64,000 nt of DNA from NCBI GenBank assembly GCA_963678705.1, contig CAVMBN010000184.1, forward strand, positions 25,311-89,310, read 5' to 3'. Below the pieces are notes generated by a model. The model was not told the origin of the DNA and ran no database searches. It saw only the letters and a program-made list of their open reading frames with translations. Made by a program: the position numbers and the translations under genes. The stretch comes from Panorpa germanica (lineage: Eukaryota > Arthropoda > Insecta > Mecoptera > Panorpidae). Positions 13,428-27,514 of this stretch are shown piece by piece (the stretch's first letter is position 1; each line of letters opens with the position of its first letter).

Positions 13428-15014
13428 GTAACAAACAAATAATAAGTAAGTAGGCATAAGTACAAGTATGTATATGAGATATTTATATAAATTCAGTGTG
13501 CCTTTGTTGATGGCCGGTGGACAAGTGACCTTCAAAGAATTAGACCGGCAAAAACCAATAGGTACGTCTACTGCGCTATGGAGAACTATTTTCATTGTCG
13601 AACATTATTTTACAAACCGATTACCGTTCCATGAAAAGGCAACTATCTAAAGGTTGTCCTCAGCGATCTGTAATGGGGCCTGAGCTCTGGAACATGGTAT
13701 TCGACGAGAACTGTGTTTCTCACTCGAAAGGTTGTGTAGACATATGTTTTGCCAACGATAATGTGATCCTTATCGGTGCAAATAGTACAGAAACCCTAGA
13801 AAGCCGTTCTCGACCTGCTATATATAAAATCTGTAGTTTCTTGAAGCTACAAATCTACGAAACAAATACAGTAACAACGAATGATAAACTTGTAACACTC
13901 CTTGCGCGTGTCACAAGGACGGAATGAAGCTTAAACTCAGCAACTATGCCGACACTATACAAGGGGGCATTTATGCTAATAGTTGTGTATTGTGCTTTGG
14001 CATGGTATAACAGGATCAATCTTCCAGATCTTCCATGCAAAAAACTATGTTATTGACGATGACGCGTTGTTGCAGAACTGTATCTACAGAAGTAGTGCAA
14101 GTGATATTGGGGACAATTCCTTTAGATTTAAAAATCACTCATGCACTTACTTAAGTACAAATTACGCTAGAACTGAAAAAATCAAATTTTGATGATTTAA
14201 AATTAATGCGACAAATTTCGAGGATTTAAAGTTAATGCGGCTGTAGGATAAAAGTCTGAAAACGATACCAAATATATTGCCAAAGAGATGAATGCATATA
14301 TGCATAAGCTCTGGCAAGACAGATGGGACTTAATACAAAAAGGAAGACCTACGTATTGGTTTACAAGGACGTTAATATTGCTTTGCAACACAAGTGGTTC
14401 CTATCTACTATGTGTGTGATCGGCTCCTGCTACTTTAGGTGAAAAAAAGTGATTAAAAGTGAGAAATTAATTATGGAAAAAAATTAAATAAATTATATGA
14501 ATACTTTTTCAAACGAAAAGTATTTAAGTTTGTTTTAAATTTGTGTTAATTTACCCTAAACAAAGTGTTTTTACAAACGTTTGACAGTTGGAAACCAGTG
14601 TTAAAAACGAATTTTTCATTACGCGTACACGCGGTCTTATAAACATAACCTCAAATTTGTAACTTTGATGTTTGATATAAGACATTAATAAGTGCGATAG
14701 ACAAAAGAAGTGATAATAATTAGGTTAGAGTTAGTGCTTAAACATCAAGTGGTTTAAAATTCAAGAAATCTGTAGAGATATATAAGGAAGACCTCATATA
14801 AACACTACAAATATACGGAAGACAAAAGGTTGCCGCCCATTATCAAGTAAGTCGAATAACATTAACTATAAATAATATTAAAACACAAGAATTAGTTTAT
14901 ATAAATGCGTGTTTTAAATAATAATGAGAGTGTATTAATTGTTATAAGTGATTAAGTGAACAATATATGCGGTTTTTTTGGAAATAGTGATTGATCGTTC
15001 ATAAACATTCAATG
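13428..15014 (+). repeat. Unit 9 (G-type start)
   Basis: 1,587 bp. Twin of unit 3, with one extra A in the run at 14442-14448. Palm remnant 13595-13927; YFTNR frame 13468-13650. Confidence 0.93.
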
Positions 15015-16598
15015 GTAACAAACAAATGGTAAGTAAGTAGGCATAAGTACAAGTATGTATATGAGATATTTATAGAAATTCAGTGTGCCTTTGTTGATGT
15101 CCGGTGGCCAAGTGACCTTCAAAGAATTAGACCGCCAAAAACCTATAGGTACGTCTACTGCGCTATGGAAAACTATTTTCATTGTCGAACATTATTTTAC
15201 AAACCGATTACCGTTCCATGAAAAGGCAACTATCTAAAGGTTGTCCTCAGCGATCTGTAATGGGGCCTGAGCTCTGGAACATGGTATTCGACGAGAACTG
15301 TGTTTCTCACTCGAAAGGTTGTGTAGACATATGTTTTGCCAACGATAATGTGATCCTTATCGGTGCAAATAGTACAGAAACCCTAGAAAGCCGTTCTCGA
15401 CCTGCTATATATAAAATCTGTAGTTTCTTGAAGCTACAAAGCTACGAAACAAATACAGTAACAACGAATGATAAACTTGTAACACACCTTGCGCGTGTCA
15501 CAAGGACGGAATGAAGCTTAAACTCGGCAACTATGCCGACACTATACAAGGGGGCATTTATGCTAATAGTTGTGTATTGTGCTTCGGCATGGTATTACAG
15601 GATCAATTTTCCAGATCTTCCATGCAAAGAACTATGTTATTGACGATGACGCGTTGTTGCAGAACTGTATCTACAGAAGTGGTGCAAGTGATATTGGGGA
15701 CAATTCCTTTAGATTTAAAAACACTCATGCACTTACTCAAGTACAAATTACGCTAGAACTGAAAAAATCAAATTTTGATGATTTAAAATTAATGCGACAA
15801 ATTTCGAGGATTTAAAGTTAATGCGGCTGTAGGATAAAAGTCTGGAGACGATACCAAATATATTGCCAAAGAGATGAATGCATATATGCATAAGCTCTGG
15901 CAAGACAGATGGGACTTAATACAAAAAGGAAGACCTACGTATTGGTTTACAAGGACGTTAATATTGCTTTGCAACACAAGTGGTTCCTATCTACTATGTG
16001 TGTGATCGGCTTCTGCTACTTTAGGTGAAAAAAGTAATTAAAAGTAAGAAATTAATTATGAAAAAAAATTAAATAAATTATATGAATACTTTTTCAAACA
16101 AAAAGTATTTAAGTTTGTTTTAAATTTGTGTTAATTCACCCTAAACAAAGTGTTTTTACAAAAGTTTGACAGTTGGAAACCAGTGTTAAAAACGAACTTT
16201 TCATTACGCGTACACGCGGTCTTATAAACATAACCTCAAATTTGTAACTTTGATGTTTGATATAAGACATTAATAAGTGCGATAAACAAAAAAGTGATAT
16301 TAATTAGGTTAGTGTTAGTGCTAAAACATCAAGTGGTTTAAAATTCAAGAAATCTGTAGAGATATATAAGGAAGACCTTATATAAACACTACAAATATAC
16401 GGAAGACAAAAGGTTGCCGCCCACTATCAAGTAAGTCGAATAACATTAACTATAAATAATATTAAAACACAAGAATTAGTTTATATAAATGCGTGTTTTA
16501 AATAATAATGAGAGTGTATTAATTGTTATAAGTGATTAAGTGAACAATATATGCGGTTTTCTTGGAAATAGTGATTGATCGTTCATGAACATTCAATG
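15015..16598 (+). repeat. Unit 10
   Basis: 1,584 bp. Twin of unit 4, including the 1-bp thumb deletion. Palm remnant 15182-15514. Confidence 0.93.
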
Positions 16599-18150
16599 GT
16601 AACAAACAAATGGTAAGTAAGTAGGCATAAGCACAAGTATGTATATAAGATATTTATAGAAATTCAGTGTGCCTTTGTTGATGTCCGGTGGCCAAGTGAC
16701 CTTCAAAGAATTAGACCGGCAAAAACCTTTAGGTACGTCAACTGCGCTATGGAGAACTATTTTCATTGTCGAACATTATTTTACAAACCGATTACCGTTC
16801 TATGAAAAGGCAACTATCTAAAGGTTGTCCTCAGCGATCTGTAATGGGGCCTAGGCTCTGGAACATGGTATTTGACGAGAACTGTGTTTCTCACTCGAAA
16901 GGTTGTGTAGACATATGTTTTGCCAACGATAATGTGATCCTTATCGGTGCAAATAGTACAAATACCCTAGAAAGCCGTTCTCGACCTCCTATATATAAAA
17001 TCTGTAGTTTCTTGAAGCTACAAAGCTACGAAACAAATACAGTAACAACGAATGATAAACTTGTAACACACCTTGCGCGTGTCACAAGGACGGAATGAAG
17101 CTTAAACTCGGCAACTATGCCGACACTATACAAGGGGGCATTTATGCTAATAGTTGTGTTTTGTGCTTCAACATGGTATTACAGGATCAATCTTCCAGAT
17201 ATTCCATGCAAAGAACTGTATCTACAGAAGTGGTGCAAGTGATATTGGGGACAATTCCTTTAGATTTAAAAATCACTCATGCACTTACTCAAGTACAAAT
17301 TACGCTAGAACTAAAAAAATCAAATTTTGATGATTTAAAATTAATGCGACAAATTTCGAGGATTTAAAGTTAATGCGGCTGTAGGATAAAAGTCTGAAAA
17401 CGATACCAAATATATTGCCAAAGAGATGAATGCATATATGCATAAGCTCTGGCAAGACAGATGGGACTTAATACAAAAAGGAAGACCTACGTATTGGTTT
17501 ACAAGGACGTTAATATTGCTTTGCAACACAAGTGGTTCCTATCTACTATGTGTGTGATCGGCTCCTGCTACTTTAGGTGAAAAAAGTGATTAAAAGTGAG
17601 AAATTAATTATGGAAAAAAATTAAATAAATTATATGAATACTTTTTCAAACGAAAAGTATTTAAGTTTGTTTTAAATTTGTGTTAATTTACCCTAAACAA
17701 AGTGTTTTTACAAAAGTTTGACAGTTGGAAACCAGTGTTAAAACGAATTTTTTATTACGCGTACACGCGGTCTTATAAACATAACCTCAAATTTGTAACT
17801 TTGATGTTTGATATAAGACATTAATAAGTGCGATAGACAAAAAAAGTGATAATAATTAGGTTAGTGTTAGTGCTAAAACATCAAGTGGTTTAAAATTCAA
17901 GAAATCTGAAGAGATATATAAGGAAGACCTCATATAAACACTACAAATATACGGCAGACAAAAGGTTGCCGCCCACTATCAAGTAAGTCGAATAAAATTA
18001 ACTATAAATAATATTAAAACACAAGAATTAGTTTATATAAATGCGTGTTTTAAATAATAATGAGAGTGTATTAATTGTTATAAGTGATTAAGTGAACAAT
18101 ATATGCGGTTTTCTTGGAAATAGTGATTGATCGTTCATGAACATTCAATG
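16599..18150 (+). repeat. Unit 11
   Basis: 1,552 bp. Twin of unit 5 (same 33-bp deletion and GPRLWN change) up to about 17736. From there its spacer switches to the form with agtgttaaaacgaattt found in units 15 and 19, and it has no 804-bp insertion. Palm remnant 16766-17098. Confidence 0.92.
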
Positions 18151-19729
18151 GTAACAAACAAATGGTAAGTAAGTAGGCATAAGTACAAGTATGTATATGA
18201 GATATTTATATAAATTCAGTGTGCCTTTGTTGATGGCCGGTGGACAAGTGACCTTCAAAGAATTAGACCGGCAAAAACCTATAGGTACGTCTACTGCGCT
18301 ATGGAAAACTATTTTCATTGTCGAACATTATTTTACAAACCGATTACCGTTCCATGAAAAGGCAACTATCTAAAGGTTGTCCTCAGCGATCTGTAATGAA
18401 GCCTGAGCTCTGGAACATAGTATTCGACGAGAACTGTGTTTCTCACTCGAAAGGTTGTGTAGACATATGTTTTGCCAACGATAATGTGATCCTTATCGGT
18501 GCAAATAGTACAGAAACCCTAGAAAGCCGTTCTCGACCTGCTATATATAAAATCTGTAGTTTCTTGAAGCTACGAAACAAATACAGTAACAACGAATGAT
18601 AAACTTGTAACACTCCTTGCGCGTGTCACAAGGACGGAATGAAGCTTAAACTCAGCAACTATGCCGACACTATACAAGGGGGCATTTATGCTAATAGTTG
18701 TGTATTGTGCTTCGGCATGGTATTACAGGATCAATCTTCCAGATATTCCATGCAAAAAACTATGTTATTGACGATGACGCGTTGTTGCAGAACTGTATCT
18801 ACAGAAGTGGTGCAAGTGATATTGGGGACAATTCCTTCAGATTTAAAAATCACTCATGCACTTACTCAAGTACAAATTACGCTAGAACTGAAAAAATCAA
18901 ATTTTGATGATTTAAAATTAATGCGACAAATTTCGAGGATTTAAAGTTAATGCGGCTGTAGGATAAAAGTCTGAAAACGATACCAAATATATTGCCAAAG
19001 AGATGAATGCATATATGCATAAGCTCTGGCAAGACAGATGGGACTTAATACAAAAAGGAAGACCTACGTATTGGTTTACAAGGACGTTAATATTGCTTTG
19101 CAACACAAGTGGTTCCTATCTACTATGTGTGCGATCGGCTCCTGCTACTTTAGGTGGAAAAAGTGATTAAAAGTGAGAAATTAATTATGGAAAAAAATTA
19201 AATAAATTATATGAATACTTTTTCAAACGAAAAGTATTTAAGTTTGTTTTAAATTTGTGTTAATTTACCCTAAAACAAAGTGTTTTTACAAAAGTTTGAC
19301 AGTTGGAAACCAGTGTTAAAAACGAATTTTTCATTACGCGTACACGCGGTCTTATAAACATAACCTCAAATTTGTAACTTTGATGTTTGATATAAGACAT
19401 TAATAAGTGCGATAGACAAAAAAAGTGATAATAATTAGGTTAGTGTTAGTGCTAAAACATCAAGTGGTTTAAAATTCAAGAAATCTGAAGAGATATATAA
19501 GGAAGACCTCATATAAACAATACAAATATATGGAAGACAAAAGGTTGCCGCCCACTATCAAGTAAGTCGAATAAAATTAACTATAAATAATATTAAAACA
19601 CAAGAATTAGTTTATATAAATGCGTGTTTTAAATAATAATGAGAGTGTATTAATTGTTATAAGTGATTAAGTGAACAATATATGCGGTTTTCTTGGAAAT
19701 AGTGATTGATCGTTTATGAACATTCAATG
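18151..19729 (+). repeat. Unit 12 (G-type start)
   Basis: 1,579 bp. It has lost the 8-bp gctacaaa copy and gained one A in ctaaaacaaag near 19274. Palm remnant 18318-18599 with gtaatgaagcc instead of gtaatggggcc. Confidence 0.93.
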
Positions 19730-21317
19730 GTAACAAACAAATGGTAAGTAAGTAGGCATAAGTACAAGTATGTATATGAGATATTTATATAAATTCAGTG
19801 TGCCTTTGTTGATGGCCGGTGGACAAGTGACCTTCAAAGAATTAGACCGGCAAAAACCTATAGGTACGTCTACTGCGCTATGGAAAACTATTTTCATTAT
19901 CGAACATTATTTTACAAACCGATTACCGTTCCATGAAAAGGCAACTATCTAAAGGTTGTCCTCAGCGATCTGTAATGGGGCCTGAGCTCTGGAACATGGT
20001 ATTCGACGAGAACTGTGTTTCTCACTCGAAAGGTTGTGTAGACATATGTTTTGCCAACGATAATGTGATCCTTATCGGTGCAAATAGTACAGAAACCCTA
20101 GAAAGCCGTTCTCGACCTGCTATATATAAAATCTGTAGTTTCTTGAAGCTACAAAGCTACGAAACAAATACAGTAACACCGAATGATAAACTTGTAACAC
20201 TCCTTGCGCGTGTCACAAGGACGGAATGAAGCTTAAACTCGGCAACTATGCCGACACTATACAAGGGGGCATTTATGCTAATAGTTGTGTATTGTGCTTC
20301 GGCATGGTATTACAGGATTAATCTTCCAGATCTTCCATGCAAAAAAACTATGTTATTGACGATGACGCGTTGTTGCAGAACTGTATCTACAGAAGTGGTG
20401 CAAGTGATATTGGGGACAATTCCTTTAGATTTAAAAATCACTCATGCACTTACTCAAGTACAAATTACGCTAGAACTGAAAAAATCAAATTTTGATGATT
20501 TAAAATTAATGCGACAAATTTCGAGGATTTAAAGTTAATGCGGCTGTAGGATAAAAGTCTGGAGACGATACCAAATATATTGCCAAAGAGATGAATGCAT
20601 ATATGCATAAGCTCTGGCAAGACAGATGGGACTTAATACAAAAAGGAAGACCTACGTATTGGTTTACAAGGACGTTAATATTGCTTTGCAACACAAGTGG
20701 TTCCTATCTACTATGTGTGCGATCGGCTCCTGCTACTTTAGGTGGAAAAAGTGATTAAAAGTGAGAAATTAATTATGGAAAAAAATTAAATAAATTATAT
20801 GAATACTTTTTCAAACGAAAAGTATTTAAGTTTGTTTTAAATTTGTGTTAATTTACCCTAAAACAAAGTGTTTTTACAAAAGTTTGACAGTTGGAAACCA
20901 GTGTTAAAAACGAATTTTTCATTACGCGTACACGCGGTCTTATAAACATAACCTCAAATTTGTAACTTTGATGTTTGATATAAGACATTATTAAGTGCGA
21001 TAGACAAAAAAAGTGATAATAATTAGGTTAGTGTTAGTGCTAAAACATCAAGTTGTTTAAAATTCAAGAAATCTGAAGAGATATATAAGGAAGACCTCAT
21101 ATAAACAATACAAATATATGGAAGACAAAAGGTTGCCGCCCACTATCAAGTAAGTCGAATAAAATTAACTATAAATAATATTAAAACACAAGAATTAGTT
21201 TATATAAATGCGTGTTTTAAATAATAATGAGAGTGTATTAATTGTTATAAGTGATAAAGTGAACAATATATGCGGTTTTCTTGGAAATAGTGATTGATCG
21301 TTTATGAACATTCAATG
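19730..21317 (+). repeat. Unit 13 (G-type start)
   Basis: 1,588 bp. A longer A-run near 20341 puts two normally out-of-phase RT segments into one 94-codon frame (20248-20532). Palm remnant 19933-20229. Confidence 0.93.
20248..20532 (+). pseudogene. RT remnant with D and E frames joined (unit 13)
   Basis: An added A in the run near 20341 links LYKGAFMLIVVYCASAWYY to the thumb segment RTVSTEVVQVILGTIPLDLK in a single 94-codon frame. This supports both segments being parts of one ancestral ORF. The palm, motif A and C-terminal parts remain out of phase, so this is not a working gene. Confidence 0.7.
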
Positions 21318-22902
21318 GTAACAAACAAATGGTAAGTAAGTAGGCATAAGTACAAGTATGTATATGAGATATTTATATAAATTCAGTGTGCCTTTGTTGA
21401 TGGCCGGTGGACAAGTGACCTTCAAAGAATTAGACCGGCAAAAACCTATAGGTACGTCTACTGCGCTATGGAGAACTATTTTCATTATCGAACATTATTT
21501 TACAAACCGATTACCGTTCCATGAAAAGGCAACTATCTAAAGGTTGTCCTCAGCGATCTGTAATGGGGCCTGAGCTCTGGAACATGGTATTCGACGAGAA
21601 CTGTGTTTCTCACTCGAAAGGTTGTGTAGACATATGTTTTGCCAACGATAATGTGATCCTTATCGGTGCAAATAGTACAGAAACCCTAGAAAGCCGTTCT
21701 CGACCTGCTATATATAAAATCTGTAGTTTCTTGAAGCTATAAAGCTACGAAACAAATACAGTAACACCGAATGATAAACTTGTAACACTCCTTGCGCGTG
21801 TCACAAGGACGGAATGAAGCTTAAACTCGGCAACTATGCCGACACTATACAAGGGGGCATTTATGCTAATAGTTGTGTATTGTGCTTCGGCATGGTATTA
21901 CAGGATCAATCTTCCAGATCTTCCATGCAAAAAACTATGTTATTGACGATGACGCGTTGTTGCAGAACTGTATCTACAGAAGTGGTGCAAGTGATATTGG
22001 GGACAATTCCTTTAGATTTAAAAATCACTCATGCACTTACTCAAGTACAAATTACGCTAGAACTGAAAAAATCAAATTTTGATGATTTAAAATTAATGCG
22101 ACAAATTTCGAGGATTTAAAGTTAATGCGGCTGTAGGATAAAAGTCTGGAGACGATACCAAATATATTGCCAAAGAGATGAATGCATATATGCATAAGCT
22201 CTGGCAAGACAGATGGGACTTAATACAAAAAGGAAGACCTACGTATTGGTTTACAAGGACGTTAATATTGCTTTGCAACACAAGTGGTTCCTATCTACTA
22301 TGTGTGTGACCGGCTCCTGCTACTTTAGGTGAAAAAAGTGATTAGAAGTAAGAAATTAATTATGGAAAAAAATTAAATAAATTATATGAATACTTTTTCA
22401 AACGAAAAGTATTTAAGTTTGTTTTAAATTTGTGTTAATTTACCCTAAACAAAGTGTTTTTACAAAAGTTTGACAGTTGGAAACCAGTGTTAAAACGAAT
22501 TTTTCATTACGCGTACACGCGGTCTTATAAACATAACCTCAAATTTGTAACTTTGATGTTTGATATAAGACATTAATAAGTGCGATAGACAAAAAAAGTG
22601 ATAATAATTAGGTTAGTGTAAGTGCTAAAACATCAAGTGGTTTGAAATTCAAGAAATCTGTCGAGATATATAAGGAAGACCTCATATAAACACTACAAAT
22701 ATACGGAAGACAAAAGATTGCCGCCCACTATCAAGTAAGTCGAATAACATTAACTATAAATAATATTAAAACACAAGAATTAGTTTATATAAATGCGTGT
22801 TTTAAATTATAATAAGAGTGTATTAATTGTTATAAGTGATTAAGTGAACAATATATGCGGTTTTCTTGGAAATAGTGATTGATCGTTCATAAACATTCAA
22901 TG
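21318..22902 (+). repeat. Unit 14 (G-type start)
   Basis: 1,585 bp. A C-to-T change at 21740 makes an early TAA after SFLKL, so the palm fragment is only 21521-21742. Shares acaccgaatg with unit 13. Confidence 0.93.
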
Positions 22903-24342
22903 GTAACAAACAAATGGTAAGTAAGTAGGCATAAGTACAAGTATGTATATGAGATATTTATAGAAATTCAGTGTGCCTTTGTTGATGTCCGGTGGCCAAG
23001 TGACCTTCAAAGAATTAGACCGGCTAAAACCTATAGGTACGTCTACTGCGCTATGGAGAACTATTTTCATTGTCGAACATTATTTTACAAATGTGATCCT
23101 TATCGGTGCAAATAGTACAGAAACCCTAGAAAGCCGTTCTCGACCTGCTATATATAAAATCTGTAGTTTCTTGAAGCTACAAAGCTACGAAACAAATACA
23201 GTAACAACGAATGATAAACTTGTAACACACCTTGCGCGTGTCACAAGGACGGAATGAAGCTTAAACTCGGCAACTATGCCGACACTATACAAGGGGGCAT
23301 TTATGCTTATAGTTGTGTATTGTGCTTCGGAATGGTATTACAGGATCAATCTTCCAGATATTCCATGCAAAGAACTATGTTATTGACAATGACGCGTTGT
23401 TGCAGAACTGTATCTACAAAAGTGGTGCAAGTGATATTGGGGACAATTCCTTTAGATTTAAAAATCACTCATGCACTTACTCAAGTACAAATTATGCTAG
23501 AACTGAAAAAATCAAATTTTGATGATTTAAAATTAATGCGACAAATTTCGAGGATTTAAAGTTAATGCGGCTGTAGGATAAAAGTCTGGAGACGATACCA
23601 AATATATTGCCAAAGAGATGAATGCATATATGCATAAGCTCTGGCAAGACAGATGGGACTTAATACAAAAAGGAAGACCTACGTATTGGTTTACAAGGAC
23701 GTTAATATTGCTTTGCAACACAAGTGGTTCCTATCTACTATGTGTGTGATCGGCTCCTGCTACTTTAGGTGAAAAAAGTGATTAAAAGTGAGAAATTAAT
23801 TATGGAAAAAAATTAAATAAATTATATGAATACTTTTTCAAACGAAAAGTATTTAAGTTTGTTTTAAATTTGTGTTAATTTACCCTAAACAAAGTGTTTT
23901 TACAAAAGTTTGACAGTTGGAAACCAGTGTTAAAACGAATTTTTTATTACGCGTACACGCGGTCTTATAAACATAACCTCAAATTTGTAACTTTGATGTT
24001 TGATATAAGACATTAATAAGTGCGATAGACAAAAAAAGTGATAATAATTAGGTTAGTGTTAGTGCTAAAACATCAAGTGGTTTAAAATTCAAGAAATCTG
24101 AAGAGATATATAAGGAAGACCTCATATAAACACTACAAATATACGGAAGACAAAAGGTTGCCGCCCACTATCAAGTAAGTCGAATAAAATTAACTATAAA
24201 TAATATTTAAACACAAGAATTAGTTTATATAAATGCGTGTTTTAAATAATAATGAGAGTGTATTAATTGTTATAAGTGATTAAGTGAACAATATATGCGG
24301 TTTTCTTGGAAATAGTGATTGATCGTTTATGAACATTCAATG
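22903..24342 (+). repeat. Unit 15, 145-bp internal deletion
   Basis: 1,440 bp. Sequence from just after ttttacaaa to just before tgtgatcc is missing (junction near 23090), removing GCPQ and FAND. The loss links the YFTN frame to the VILIGANS frame (22973-23257). Confidence 0.93.
22973..23257 (+). pseudogene. RT remnant with internal deletion (unit 15)
   Basis: The 145-bp deletion (48 codons plus one base) shifts the YFTN frame into the VILIGANS frame, giving one 94-codon open stretch. It lacks GCPQ and FAND, so it cannot be a polymerase. Confidence 0.7.
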
Positions 24343-25928
24343 GTAACAAACAAATGGTAAGTAAGTAGGCATAAGTACAAGTATGTATATGAGATATTTA
24401 TATAAATTCAGTGTGCCTTTGTTGATGGCCGGTGGACAAGTGACCTTCAAAGAATTAGACCGGCAAAAACCTATAGGTACGTCTACTGCGCTATGGAGAA
24501 CTATTTTCATTGTCGAACATTATTTTACAAACCGATTACCGTTCCATGAAAAGGCAACTATCTAAAGGTTGTCCTCAGCGATCTGTAATGGGGCCTGAGC
24601 TCTGGAACATAGAATTCGACGAGAACTGTGTTTCTCACTCGAAAGGTTGTGTAGACATATGTTTTGCCAACGATAATGTGATCCTTATCGGTGCAAATAG
24701 TACAGAAACCCTAGAAAGCCGTTCTCGACCTGCTATATATAAAATCTGTAGTTTCTTGAAGCTACAAAGCTACGAAACAAATACAGTAACAAAGAATGAT
24801 AAACTTGTAACACTCCTTGCGCGTGTCACAAGGACGGAATGAAGCTTAAACTCAGCAACTATGCCGACACTATACAAGGGGGCATTTATGCTAATAGTTG
24901 TGTATTGTGCTTCGGCATGGTATTACATGATTAATGTTCCAGATCTTCCATGCAAAAAACTATGTTATTGACGATGACGCGTTGTTGCAGAACTGTATCT
25001 ACAGAAGTGGTGCAAGTGATATTGGGGACAATTCCTTCAGATTTAAAAATCACTCATGCACTTACTCAAGTACAAATTACGCTAGAACTGAAAAAATCAA
25101 ATTTTGATGATTTAAAATTAATGCGACAAATTTCGAGGATTTAAAGTTAATGCGGCTGTAGGATAAAAGTCTGAAAACGATACCAAATATATTGCCAAAG
25201 AGATGAATGCATATATGCATAAGCTCTGGCAAGACAGATGGGACTTAATACAAAAAGGAAGACCTACGTATTGGTTTACAAGGACGTTAATATTGCTTTG
25301 CAACACAAGTGGTTCCTATCTACTATGTGTGCGATCGGCTCCTGCTACTTTAGGTGGAAAAAGTGATTAAAAGTGAGAAATTAATTATGGAAAAAAATTA
25401 AATAAATTATATGAATACTTTTTCAAACGAAAAGTATTTAAGTTTGTTTTAAATTTGTGTTAATTTACCCTAAACAAAGTGTTTTTACAAAAGTTTGACA
25501 GTTGGAAACCAGTGTTAAAAACGAATTTTTCATTACGCGTACACGCGGTCTTATAAACATAACCTCAAATTTGTAACTTTGATGTTTGATATAAGACATT
25601 AATAAGTGCGATAGACAAAAAAAGTGATAATAATTAGGTTAGTGTTAGTGCTAAAACATCAAGTGGTTTAAAATTCAAGAAATCTGAAGAGATATATAAG
25701 GAAGACCTCATATAAACACTACAAATATACGGAAGACAAAAGGTTGCCGCCCACTATCAAGTAAGTCGAATAAAATTAACTATAAATAATAATAAAACAC
25801 AAAAATTAGTTTATATAAATGCGTGTTTTAAATAATAATGAGAGTGTATTAATTGTTATAAGTGATTAAGTGAACAATATATGCGGTTTTCTTGGAAATA
25901 GTGATTGATCGTTCATGAACATTCATAG
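24343..25928 (+). repeat. Unit 16 (G-type start)
   Basis: 1,586 bp. Palm remnant 24510-24842 with WNIEFDE. The usual D-frame is disturbed by ttacatgattaatg near 24925. Its tail has the private forms aataataaaacac and attcatagataac, shared only with unit 18's tail. Confidence 0.93.
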
Positions 25929-27514
25929 ATAACAAACAAATGGTAAGTAAGTAGGCATAAGTACAAGTATGTATATGAGATATTTATATAAATTCAGTGT
26001 GCCTTTGTTGATGGCCGGTGGACAAGTGACCTTCAAAGAACTAGACCGGCAAAAACCTATAGGTACGTCTACTGCGCTATGGAGAACTATTTTCATTATC
26101 GAACATTATTTTACAAACCGATTACCGTTTCATGAAAAGGCAACTATCTAAACGTTGTCCTCAGCGATCTGTAATGGGGCCTGAGCTCTGGAACATGGTA
26201 TTCGACGAGAACTGTGTTTCTCACTCGAAAGGTTGTGTAGACATATGTTTTGCCAACGATAATGTGATCCTTATCGGTGCAAATAGTACAGAAACCCTAG
26301 AAAGCCGTTCTCGACCTGCTATATATAAAATCTGTAGTTTCTTGAAGCTACAAAGCTACGAAACAAATACAGTAACAACGAATGATAAACTTGTAACACA
26401 CCTTGCGCGTGTCACAAGGACGGAATGAAGCTTAAACTCGGCAACTATGCCGACACTATACAAGGGGGCATTTATGCTTATAGTTGTGTATTGTGCTTCG
26501 GAATGGTATTACAGGATCAATCTTCCAGATATTCCATGCAAAGAACTATGTTATTGACAATGACGCGTTGTTGCAGAACTGTATCTACAAAAGTGGTGCA
26601 AGTGATATTGGGGACAATTCCTTTAGATTTAAAAATCACTCATGCACTTACTCAAGTACAAATTATGCTAGAACTGAAAAAATCAAATTTTGATGATTTA
26701 AAATTAATGCGACAAATTTCGAGGATTTAAAGTTAATGCGGCTGTAGGATAAAAGTCTGGAGACGATACCAAATATATTGCCAAAGAGATGAATGCATAT
26801 ATGCATAAGCTCTGGCAAGACAGATGGGACTTAATACAAAAAGGAAGACCTACGTATTGGTTTACAAGGACGTTAATATTGCTTTGCAACACAAGTGGTT
26901 CCTATCTACTATGTGTGTGATCGGCTCCTGCTACTTTAGGTGAAAAAAGTGATTAAAAGTGAGAAATTAATTATGGAAAAAAATTAAATAAATTATATGA
27001 ATACTTTTTCAAACGAAAAGTATTTAAGTTTGTTTTAAATTTGTGTTAATTTACCCTAAACAAAGTGTTTTTACAAAAGTTTGACAGTTGGAAACCAGTG
27101 TTTAAAACGAATTTTTTATTACGCGTACACGCGGTCTTATAAACATAACCTCAAATTTGTAACTTTGATGATTGATATAAGACATTAATAAGTGCGATAG
27201 ACAAAAAAAGTGATAATAATTAGGTTAGTGTTAGTGCTAAAACATCAAGTGGTTTAAAATTCAAGAAATCTGTAGAGATATATAAGGAAGACCTCATATA
27301 AACACTACAAATATACGGAAGACAAAAGGTTGCCGCCCACTATCAAGTAAGTCGAATAACATTAACTATAAATAATATTAAAACACAAGAATTAGTTTAT
27401 ATAAATGCGTGTTTTAAATAATAATGAGAGTGTATTAATTGTTATAAGTGATTAAGTGAACAATATATGCGGTTTTCTTGGAAATAGTGATTGATCGTTC
27501 ATGAACATTCAATG
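25929..27514 (+). repeat. Unit 17 (G-type start), dimer A copy 1
   Basis: 1,586 bp. Palm remnant 26132-26428 begins KRQLSKRCPQ (aaacgttgtcc). Near-twin of unit 19 at 3,172-bp spacing. Confidence 0.93.

Larger units (their letters stand above)
10276..17736 (+). repeat. Segmental block, copy 2 (units 7-11)
   Basis: Second copy of the block. The private marks of units 1-5 recur in the same order: the 11-bp spacer deletion, 8-bp loss, G-type start, 1-bp thumb deletion and 33-bp deletion. Confidence 0.88.
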
